A DNA stretch of 6,209 nt from Bacteroidales bacterium. Its GTDB lineage: Bacteria > Bacteroidota > Bacteroidia > Bacteroidales > UBA4181. The stretch lies in NCBI GenBank assembly GCA_031264715.1, contig JAISDP010000187.1, forward strand, positions 1 through 6,209. Reading direction: 5' to 3'. This document shows positions 1-5,207 of this stretch, piece by piece. The notes below the pieces were generated by a model. That model was given only the letters and a program-made list of their open reading frames with translations. It was not told where the DNA came from and did not search any database. A program made the translations under genes and the position numbers. The first letter of the stretch is position 1. Each line of letters starts with the position of its first letter.

Positions 1-1
1 G

Positions 2-724
2 ATTTCCCAACTGGAGAAGGAAGGGAAGGATTTGAGCGAGGAAGCGAAGTTGTTGAGAAAAGAGGGCGAGAGAATATACCGGACGGTGTATGTGGACAAC
101 CTGCTGGAATACGCGAAAATGCACGTGGATATTACGGGATATACGTTTTTAGTGGAAAATATACGTAACGCTATTCAATACAGACATTATAACCTGGACG
201 TGTCGCCCATGCTGGCGATCTTCCATGACGTGTACGAGAAAAAATATCCCCGCCACCCTTATACATCGCTGCTGCAAAGCTACGTGCAGGCGGCGGCAAT
301 CCAGACGGGCAAACCCTGTCCCGACGTCGCGGCTTTGGATACCGGTACGGGCAGGGAGGTCAGGCTGTCGGAACTGATGAAGGGCCGCGTCACGCTTGTT
401 CATTTGTGGGCGTCGTGGTGCGGTCCCTGCCGGAATCACGGCAGGGAGATGATCCCGGTTTACGAACAGTATAAGGACAGGGGATTTACGGTTGTGGGTA
501 TCGCGCGCGAACAGAAGAAGGAGTCTATGGATCTGGCGGTGGAAAGGGATCGGTATCCGTGGGTGAATCTTCTGGAGTTGAACGACGGGCATGACGTCTG
601 GACAAAATTCGGAATCGGAAATGCCGGCGGTGGTGAATTTCTGGTCGATGCGCAGGGACATTTCCTGGCCGTCAATGCGACTCCAGCTGAGATGAAGACG
701 ATTTTGCAGGAGTTGTTTGACTGA
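2..724 (+). CDS. TlpA-like thioredoxin-fold protein, 5' end cut by window edge
   Basis: The frame is open from base 2, so the true start lies left of the window; the TTG at 32 is only the first alternative start codon seen. About 240 residues are visible. Residues 1-95 of the fragment are helical and charged, like the linker that precedes thioredoxin domains in Bacteroidota TlpA/DUF4369 proteins. The thioredoxin-like domain follows, with LVHLWASWCGPC; the WCGPC redox motif is at bases 416-430, fragment residues 139-143. TlpA/ResA-type proteins use this dithiol to reduce disulfides outside the cytoplasm, often in cytochrome c maturation, but any signal peptide would lie upstream and cannot be seen. 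The segment where thioredoxins carry the cis-proline reads GIGNAGGGEFLVD, with no proline. The stop TGA is at 722-724, and the nuclease gene follows 54 bp later in the same frame. The fold is clear; the substrate and exact role are not. Confidence 0.88.
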   Translation: MSQLEKEGKDLSEEAKLLRKEGERIYRTVYVDNLLEYAKMHVDITGYTFLVENIRNAIQYRHYNLDVSPMLAIFHDVYEKKYPRHPYTSLLQSYVQAAAIQTGKPCPDVAALDTGTGREVRLSELMKGRVTLVHLWASWCGPCRNHGREMIPVYEQYKDRGFTVVGIAREQKKESMDLAVERDRYPWVNLLELNDGHDVWTKFGIGNAGGGEFLVDAQGHFLAVNATPAEMKTILQELFD

Positions 725-751
725 TGTTACGCGGGGCGGGGAGACGTTTTA

Positions 752-770
752 ATAATCAATATTCGATTAT
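752..770. repeat. Small AT-rich inverted repeat in the 54-bp gap
   Basis: ATAATC (752-757) and GATTAT (765-770) are perfect complements around a 7-nt spacer, just upstream of the nuclease start codon. The stem is too weak and AT-rich to be a convincing terminator. It lies where the nuclease leader would be, and the gap has no clear Shine-Dalgarno sequence, which is usual in Bacteroidota. It could be a fortuitous feature of AT-rich leader DNA. Confidence 0.3.
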
Positions 771-778
771 CAATCATC

Positions 779-3724
779 ATGAAAGGGTTTCTCGAACAAG
801 CCGCCGCCTACCTGTATCGCGTTTATGGCGAGGAATTGCACCGGTTTTGCATTGTTTTCCCAAATATCAGGGCAGGCTTGTTTTTCAGGAAATACCTGGC
901 GCAGCTATCGGGAAAACCCGTATGGGCTCCGGCATTTCGTTCGCTCAATTCACTGATGGAGGAAATCACCGGCCTGACCCAGGCGGATAACCTAAGCCTG
1001 ATTGTCGATCTTTTCCGGGCATTCAAGCAACACAAGCCAACAGACGAAAGTTTCGAGGAATTTTATTTCTGGGGCGAAATGCTTCTGGATGATTTCGACG
1101 ACGTGGACAAACACCTGGTGGATGCCCGCGACTTATTCCGCAACGTGTCCGACCTCAAGGAAATCGACCGGCTTTTCGACTATCTGACCGAAGAGCAGAA
1201 AAATGCCATCCGTGTATTCTGGCAGGATTTCAACGGCGGCAACAGCGGTTCGCTTAAAACTGATTTTGCCTCCATCTGGCCGTCGCTGTACCTCATATAC
1301 GACTCGTTCAAGCAGCGTCTGAAAGCGAAATCACTTGGCTACGAAGGAATGATACAGCGCGAAGCGACGCGTCTTCTGCGCGAAGGTAATGCTACACACG
1401 GTCCCTACGAGAAATACGTGTTCATAGGATTCAATGCCTTGACGCCTTGCGAATCCTATTTCTTCAGATCGTTGCAGAAGCAGGACCGGAGTATTTTTTT
1501 CTGGGATTACGACGATTATTACCTGGCCAACCAATGGCACGAAGCCGGGACTTTCATGCGCGAAAATCTCCGCCGGTTCCCTCCCGAATGGAATTTCGAT
1601 GCCCGGAACCTCATCGACCCGTCCAAATGTATTGAAATCATTTCCGTACCGTCCGATACCGGACAAGCCAAGTTAGCCGGACAAATGCTCGAAAACCTTT
1701 CCTCACAGGAAAAAGGGGAAAACCTGGACTGGAACAGGACAGCAGTGGTGCTTCCGGATGAACACCTGTTGTTGCCTGTGCTTTCGTCGCTTCCTGAAGC
1801 TACCCGCGACATCAACATCACTATGGGCTACCCGTTCACGTACTCGCCTGCAAACAGTCTTTTCGAGCGACTGGCCTCATTGCAGCAGCATATCCGTATC
1901 TATGCCGACGGGCCCCGGTTCTATCACCACGACGTATGCATGATCCTGTATCATCCCTATATCCAGGATATTATTCCGGATGTAGCCGGCTCCGTCATTA
2001 AATCGATCATCGAGCACAACAGGATCTACGTCCCGGCAACAGAAATATCGGGGCACGGCCTGTTACAGCATATTTTTGTGCAATGCGCCAAAGCCCGGGG
2101 CTTTTCGGAATACCTGATGAGAATCGTTTCGGAAATTGTGGTTCACTTTACCTCAATCCCTCCCCCTGCCTCTCCTGTAGAGAGGGGCAATGCGGCGCAT
2201 CCGGACGACACTCGCCTCTCTCCCGGGGAGGGGGCCGGGAGAAGAGGCTTTCAACTGGAATATCTTTACACGTTCTACACAGCTTTGCAGCGCATCCGTG
2301 ATGTGCTGGCAACGGACGACATCGACATGGATGTGCACGTGTTTTGCCGTTTGTTGCGCAAAGTTTTCGCACAGCTCAAAATATCTTTCAGCGGCGAACC
2401 CCTGAAAGGACTTCAATTGATGGGAATGCTCGAAACACGGGCGCTCGACTTCGACCACGTGATCATCCTGTCGATGAACGAAGGCGTTTTCCCTAAAGGC
2501 AACCCCAAACAATCGTTTATACCGTACAACTTGCGGAAAGGTTTCGGGTTGGCCACATCCGAACGTTACGATGCCATGAGCGCCTTCCACTTCTACCGGC
2601 TGATACAGCGGGCCTCGGATGTACGGTTGATTTACAATTCGGCGGCTACCGACCGCAATACAGGCGAAATGAGCCGTTTCCTCAGTCAATTGGTATACGA
2701 ACCCGTATTTGGCGTGCAGCAGCGTAACATCACCTTCCGTGTGAACATCGGTCGCGATATACCCATCGTGAAAGAACGGACGGACGAGGTGCGCCGCATA
2801 CTTGGCATGTACCTTGCGGAAAACGGCGAAATCAGGAGACTGTCGCCCAGCGCGCTCAACAGCTATCTGGACTGCCGCCTGAAGTTCTACTTCCGTTATG
2901 TTGACGGGTTAACAGAACTGGACGAGGTAACGGACGAAATCGACCAGTCGGTTTTTGGCAAGCTGCTCCACAAAACGATGGAGCTGGTTTACCGGCCATA
3001 TCTTGGCAAAGAAATAACCGGGCAGGGCATCGCACTGTTGCAAAAAGACCGGCAAAGTATACAGAAAGCTTTGCTCAGGGCTTTCGCCGAAGATTATTTC
3101 CATGTGGATCAGGTGACAGATAGCGATATCACGGGTCGAAACATCATCATCCGCGAGGTGTTGTTGAAATACATCATGCGTATCCTCAAAGTGGACAGGG
3201 ACGTTGCGCCATTTACCATCGAAAGCCTCGAAAAACAAATAAAAGTACGCATACCCGTCTTCGGCGAGGGTAGTACCGCCCATCTCAACATGCACGGCTA
3301 CATCGACCGGCTGGATTACTCCCACAATACCCTGCGCATCATCGATTACAAAACGGGTAACGCCCAGCGCAAATTTGCTGGCATCGCCGATCTGTTCAAC
3401 CGCGATAAAGCCGGTAACCATGCCGTCTTGCAGACCCTTGTGTATGCCTGCATGACACACATCGACCGCGCCCAAAAGTACCCGCGCATCAGTTCCAGCC
3501 TGTATATCATGAAAGAACTCTTTGCGGAAAAATACGATTCGCGTATCTGCCTTTCGAATCAGCCTGTTGATAATTATTTCGATGTTGCAGAAGAGTTCGG
3601 TGCGGAACTGAACCGGCTACTGGCCGAGATGTTCCTGAGCGATATGCCTTTCACACAAACCGATGATCCCAAGAAGTGCCTGACCTGCCTCTATGCGGAT
3701 ATATGCCATCGGAAAAAGCGGTGA
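779..3724 (+). CDS. AddB-like PD-(D/E)XK exonuclease subunit with Fe-S cluster signature
   Basis: A 981-residue cytosolic DNA-repair protein, resembling the AddB half of AddAB, which resects double-strand breaks for RecA-dependent recombination. Residues about 1-60 (IVFPNIRAGLFFRKYL) match the family's N-terminus, but no GxxxxGK[ST] P-loop is visible there, so this half is probably a structural, inactive helicase-like domain. Residues 554-572 (RALDFDHVIILSMNEGVFP) match a conserved superfamily 1 helicase-like segment. The C-terminal nuclease has G840-YIDRLD and D856-YKTG, giving D843, D856 and K858 as likely active-site residues. C699, C967, C970 and C976 (C, then CxxCx5C) match the 4Fe-4S iron staple of AddB nucleases. 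The ATG at 779 is the first start codon after the upstream stop in this frame and gives the expected N-terminus. Residues 459-490 look like a translated repeat insertion. The AddA partner is not in the window. The family call is strong; the symbol is left blank because this diverged group is usually annotated only as a PD-(D/E)XK nuclease. Confidence 0.93.
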   Translation: MKGFLEQAAAYLYRVYGEELHRFCIVFPNIRAGLFFRKYLAQLSGKPVWAPAFRSLNSLMEEITGLTQADNLSLIVDLFRAFKQHKPTDESFEEFYFWGEMLLDDFDDVDKHLVDARDLFRNVSDLKEIDRLFDYLTEEQKNAIRVFWQDFNGGNSGSLKTDFASIWPSLYLIYDSFKQRLKAKSLGYEGMIQREATRLLREGNATHGPYEKYVFIGFNALTPCESYFFRSLQKQDRSIFFWDYDDYYLANQWHEAGTFMRENLRRFPPEWNFDARNLIDPSKCIEIISVPSDTGQAKLAGQMLENLSSQEKGENLDWNRTAVVLPDEHLLLPVLSSLPEATRDINITMGYPFTYSPANSLFERLASLQQHIRIYADGPRFYHHDVCMILYHPYIQDIIPDVAGSVIKSIIEHNRIYVPATEISGHGLLQHIFVQCAKARGFSEYLMRIVSEIVVHFTSIPPPASPVERGNAAHPDDTRLSPGEGAGRRGFQLEYLYTFYTALQRIRDVLATDDIDMDVHVFCRLLRKVFAQLKISFSGEPLKGLQLMGMLETRALDFDHVIILSMNEGVFPKGNPKQSFIPYNLRKGFGLATSERYDAMSAFHFYRLIQRASDVRLIYNSAATDRNTGEMSRFLSQLVYEPVFGVQQRNITFRVNIGRDIPIVKERTDEVRRILGMYLAENGEIRRLSPSALNSYLDCRLKFYFRYVDGLTELDEVTDEIDQSVFGKLLHKTMELVYRPYLGKEITGQGIALLQKDRQSIQKALLRAFAEDYFHVDQVTDSDITGRNIIIREVLLKYIMRILKVDRDVAPFTIESLEKQIKVRIPVFGEGSTAHLNMHGYIDRLDYSHNTLRIIDYKTGNAQRKFAGIADLFNRDKAGNHAVLQTLVYACMTHIDRAQKYPRISSSLYIMKELFAEKYDSRICLSNQPVDNYFDVAEEFGAELNRLLAEMFLSDMPFTQTDDPKKCLTCLYADICHRKKR
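2153..2248 (+). repeat. GC-rich palindromic repeat inserted in frame in the nuclease gene
   Basis: About 96 bp unlike the surrounding gene: very GC-rich, encoding a proline/glycine/arginine-rich stretch (SIPPPASPVERG ... RLSPGEGAGRRG, residues 459-490) between helical segments that should be continuous (SEIVVHFT and FQLEYLYTFYT). Two hairpin arms are visible. The left is CCTCTC (2169-2174) with GAGAGG (2180-2185) around a 5-nt loop. The right is CTCCCGG (2220-2226) with CCGGGAG (2235-2241), extended by CCTC (2215-2218) with GAGG (2244-2247). The two arms are also roughly reverse complements of each other, as in REP or MITE-like elements. The length is a multiple of three and has no stop, so the gene stays open. 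The exact borders are inferred from composition. Confidence 0.7.
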
Positions 3725-3737
3725 CAACGGCGCGCCT

Positions 3738-3793
3738 CTTTGCAACGTTGCACAAGGTCGCTTTGCAACGCTGCACAAGGTCGCTTTGCAAAA
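3738..3793. repeat. 23-bp tandem repeat, two full copies and a partial third
   Basis: Starting 14 bp after the nuclease stop, a 23-bp unit occupies 3738-3760 and 3761-3783, with one difference between copies (GTT against GCT), and the first seven bases recur at 3784-3790. Each unit begins CTTTGCAACG and ends ACAAGGTCG. The first copy contains the perfect 12-bp palindrome TGCAACGTTGCA. Short ORFs across it on both strands are repeat translations and not genes. It resembles a small intergenic minisatellite; function unknown. Confidence 0.8.
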
Positions 3794-3870
3794 ACTCCAC
3801 CGCTGACAGGGTTTTGTATATTTCCCCTTTGGGGATTATCATGGGAATGGCATTTTGAACCTCATTTCCA

Positions 3871-4172
3871 CCTTATTTCAATAACAAAAACAACCTCAGT
3901 AGAGAGCAGATTGTCGCATAAAAGTTTTCCGACCTTTCATATAACTCATGTGTAAATAGTTAAAATTAAGCCGATTGCAGAGGCTTAATTTTTCAGGGTA
4001 GTTATATGCTTTTTGCATTGAGCGTGCTTAATGGGGGACTCATTACCTTATTAAATTTGACATGAATCCTGTAAAAGCGAAATGCGTGTATCAATTAGGT
4101 AATGAGGTCATTGCATATGTGATTTCCGGGCTACTGAGGTTGTTTTGTCAGGGAAATTAGGTAGAAATAAGG
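3871..4172. other. Nested inverted-repeat region: possible structured RNA or degenerate MITE-like element
   Basis: The outer arms are AAAACAACCTCAGTAG (3887-3902) and its exact complement (4131-4146), continued by CCTTATTTC (3871-3879) and its exact complement (4164-4172). Between these two blocks the right arm has about 10 extra bases. Inside lie two separate branches. The first is CATATAACT (3938-3946) with AGTTATATG (4000-4008), enclosing the 3962-3992 hairpin. The second is CTCATTACCT (4039-4048) with AGGTAATGAG (4097-4106). Together they give a plausible closed multi-branch fold of about 300 nt. No protein-like ORF fills it; the longest possibility is a 32-codon frame starting at 4062. 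The alternatives are a structured RNA, a non-autonomous element with inverted ends (no target duplication is seen), or chance pairing in AT-rich DNA. Confidence 0.45.
3962..3993. terminator. Terminator-like hairpin between convergent genes, possibly bidirectional
   Basis: AAAATTAAGCC (3962-3972) pairs perfectly over 11 bp with GGCTTAATTTT (3982-3992) around a 9-nt loop, and a run of five T ends at 3993. On the opposite strand the stem is followed by TTTT as well. This shape fits an intrinsic terminator usable from both sides, which suits the convergent layout. Weak points are the low GC content of the stem and the distance, about 240 bp after the nuclease stop. It also sits inside a larger symmetrical region. 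Confidence 0.55.
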
Positions 4173-4197
4173 TTTTTCAATCATCATTGCCGGGATT

Positions 4198-4284
4198 TTC
4201 TACCGACATTTCATCCCTGACGGGACTTTGTCGATATTAACCGACAATGCCTTCTACCAATATGTCATTCCTGACGGGATTTCG
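4198..4284. repeat. Two direct copies of a 33-bp CCTGACGGGA repeat
   Basis: Copies at 4198-4230 and 4252-4284 both begin TTCTACC and share the core CCTGACGGGA, with 27 of 33 positions identical. Starts are 54 bp apart. A related inverted core, GCCCGTCAGGGC (4302-4313), forms a 4-bp stem nearby. Motifs of this kind recur in Bacteroidota intergenic DNA; that statement is from general knowledge and was not searched. No coding function is proposed. Confidence 0.7.
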
Positions 4285-4301
4285 CCGAATGATGGAACGT
4301 T

Positions 4302-4313
4302 GCCCGTCAGGGC
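4302..4313. repeat. GCCC-GTCA-GGGC mini-hairpin
   Basis: A 12-bp hairpin with a 4-bp stem, whose loop and right arm contain the GTCAGGG core of the nearby repeats in the opposite orientation. It appears to be a remnant of the same repeat family. Too short to call a terminator, and no T run follows. Confidence 0.4.
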
Positions 4314-4350
4314 ATTCATATCCATAGAATCAATGCGGAAAACATCAACC

Positions 4351-4394
4351 AATCTCCGTAGGAGATTCATCATATGAAACCCCATGCGGGGTTT
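4351..4394. repeat. Pair of adjacent perfect hairpins
   Basis: AATCTCC-GTA-GGAGATT (4351-4367) is a 7-bp stem with a 3-nt loop. Ten bases later AAACCCC-ATGC-GGGGTTT (4377-4394) is another 7-bp stem with a 4-nt loop. The CCCC/GGGG type resembles dispersed intergenic repeats common in Bacteroidota. The stop codon of the minus-strand lipoprotein frame (4370-4372) lies between the two stems, so the annotated C-terminus ends inside repeat DNA. On either strand there is no strong T run, so a terminator role is weak. Confidence 0.6.
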
Positions 4395-5137
4395 TGGTCC
4401 GGTGGCGGTGCATCTTTTTCTATTGATATGCTTTCCCTGACAGGTTGGTATACGTAAGCTTGCGTATACCAACCTGTCAGGCTGCGTGTGTCTTTGCCGA
4501 CGGGGTTGGAACCGCTGCTTCTACCACCGCTGTCAGGGTCAGAGACCACTGACAGGGTTGGAACGGCTGCTATGGTCGAATGGCGCCGCTTCCACGAGAC
4601 GGCGAGAACGTTTTCGCGAGACGGCGATGACGCGATCGTGAGACGGTGACAACGCGATCGTGAGACGGCGACAACGCGATCGTGAGACGGCGACAACGCG
4701 AAACTGAGACGGCGGTCTCGCGAGACTGAGACCGCCGTCTTGCGCCCCTGGTGGGTGGCAATTACCTTACGGTCACTGCCCGTGTAGTTCGGTTCGAGGC
4801 TGATGTTCATGGTGTACTTCCCTGCCGCATCGCCGTGGTCGGGGGTAATGGTGATCCACGAACCCGCTCCGGCCTTTACGGACCCGGTTGCCATACCTGC
4901 GGACTTGGATGCAGCGCCTTCCGTGATGGACGATGTCCATGCGCCTGCAGCAACAAAGGTTACATCGCTTTTCACGTCCGTTTCGTCGGCGAAGGCGGTT
5001 TGCGTCAGCGCCGCTTCGTTTTCCGGCTTAATATCGGGGACGTTTTCCGTTTCATCGCACCCCGAAAAGATGGTTATTCCTGCGAGGCAGACTGCTATTG
5101 CAGCCACATTCCTCAAATTAAACCTGTTTCTAAACAT
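4370..5137 (-). CDS. Putative lipoprotein with BACON/Ig-like domain and repeat-derived C-terminal half
   Basis: A 255-residue frame. Residues 1-27 are a lipoprotein signal: basic start, hydrophobic core, lipobox FSGC with the lipidated cysteine at C27. The acidic residues just after it (CDETE) are compatible with surface export in Bacteroidota, though this is only suggestive. Residues about 42-125 look like a BACON/Ig-like beta-sandwich, with GAWTSSITE, SWITITPDHGDAAGKY and NISLEPNYTGSDR. These domains are usually carbohydrate- or surface-associated. From about residue 131 the protein is unlike its family: 131-186 come from a 22-bp minisatellite, about 187-217 from a 52-bp-spaced duplication, 218-236 from a 46-bp palindrome, and the end from a CCCC/GGGG hairpin. 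Either the last strands were overwritten by repeats or the real product is shorter. The ATG at 5137 directly precedes the signal peptide. The N-terminal half is convincing; the C-terminal half may be functionless. Confidence 0.72.
   Translation of the reverse strand: MFRNRFNLRNVAAIAVCLAGITIFSGCDETENVPDIKPENEAALTQTAFADETDVKSDVTFVAAGAWTSSITEGAASKSAGMATGSVKAGAGSWITITPDHGDAAGKYTMNISLEPNYTGSDRKVIATHQGRKTAVSVSRDRRLSFALSPSHDRVVAVSRSRCHRLTIASSPSRENVLAVSWKRRHSTIAAVPTLSVVSDPDSGGRSSGSNPVGKDTRSLTGWYTQAYVYQPVRESISIEKDAPPPDQNPAWGFI
4436..4481. repeat. 46-bp near-perfect palindrome
   Basis: Two 23-bp arms meet at AAG|CTT (4458/4459) and are complementary at all but one position. The outer 19 bp of each arm, starting CCTGACAGGTTGG, match perfectly. 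The ends carry the CCTGACAGG core seen in other repeats nearby. No T run follows on either strand, so it is not a classical terminator; a cruciform, a repeat-element end or a protein-binding site are alternatives. The minus-strand lipoprotein frame reads straight through it. Confidence 0.9.
4499..4572. repeat. Two 22-bp direct copies spaced 52 bp, with internal inverted repeat
   Basis: Copies at 4499-4520 and 4551-4572 share 19 of 22 positions around the core GGGTTGGAAC. Between them CTGTCAG (4530-4536) and CTGACAG (4549-4555) are perfect complements. This belongs to the CTGACAGG repeat theme that runs through the 3' part of the lipoprotein frame. Confidence 0.65.
4596..4749. repeat. 22-bp minisatellite, about seven units
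   Basis: Contiguous 22-bp units start at 4596, 4618, 4640, 4662, 4684, 4706 and 4728. Each of the first six begins GAGACGG and the seventh is diverged. Units 2-4 share the ending CGCGATCGT and differ from each other at only a few bases, which suggests recent unit duplication. Units 6 and 7 form a 13-bp perfect inverted repeat (4707-4719 with 4728-4740). Because 22 is not a multiple of three, the units pass through all three frames. No stop occurs on the minus strand in any of them, while the plus strand has TGA in most units. There are no spacers, so this is not CRISPR. It lies inside the lipoprotein frame. Confidence 0.93.
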
Positions 5138-5147
5138 TTGAAAAAAG

Positions 5148-5186
5148 ATTCATGTGATGTGAATTATTATTCATGTAATGTGAATT
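5148..5186. promoter_or_regulatory. Two near-identical 18-bp boxes upstream of the lipoprotein gene
   Basis: Boxes at 5148-5165 and 5169-5186 differ at one base (G against A at the ninth position) and begin 21 bp apart, about two helical turns. Each is a partial palindrome, ATTCA and TGAAT arms with a 7-bp spacer. They fill most of the 70-bp gap between the two minus-strand genes, ending 11 bp before the lipoprotein start codon. This spacing is what tandem binding of a dimeric regulator would give, but no regulator is identified. No convincing Bacteroidota -33/-7 promoter was found beside them. Confidence 0.5.
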
Positions 5187-5207
5187 TAAAATTTAATTCC
5201 CGTTTTT

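Noticed and set aside
724..990. 88-codon plus-strand ORF whose ATG overlaps the TGA of the first gene
   Set aside because: It lies mostly inside the start of the nuclease gene in another frame, its translation has no recognisable domain, and the nuclease N-terminus in the competing frame matches its family well.
2153..2689. 178-codon minus-strand ORF inside the nuclease gene
   Set aside because: Antisense shadow of a strongly supported coding region; part of its length comes from the GC-rich inserted repeat.
2909..3475. 188-codon minus-strand ORF over the nuclease catalytic domain
   Set aside because: The sense strand encodes the conserved GxxDRxD/DYKTG region; the antisense product has no recognisable motif.
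3820..3840. CCCC-TTT-GGGG hairpin as terminator of the nuclease gene
   Set aside because: The stem is about 5 bp and no T run follows; the hairpin at 3962-3993 is a better candidate.
4062..4160. 32-codon plus-strand ORF starting MNPVKAKC, with TAAATTTG just upstream
   Set aside because: TAAATTTG fits the Bacteroidota -7 pattern but ends only 2 bp before the ATG, with no -33 element at the right distance. The ORF lies in the inverted-repeat region, whose pairing explains the sequence better.
4254..4472. 72-codon minus-strand ORF in the repeat-rich region
   Set aside because: Its sequence is a translation of the palindrome, the hairpins and the CCTGACGGG repeats, and it overlaps the lipoprotein frame.
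4596..4749. Possible CRISPR array
   Set aside because: The 22-bp units are directly adjacent with no spacers, and no cas-like gene is present.
4803..5141. 112-codon plus-strand ORF
   Set aside because: Antisense to the signal peptide and Ig-like domain of the lipoprotein, which are much better supported.
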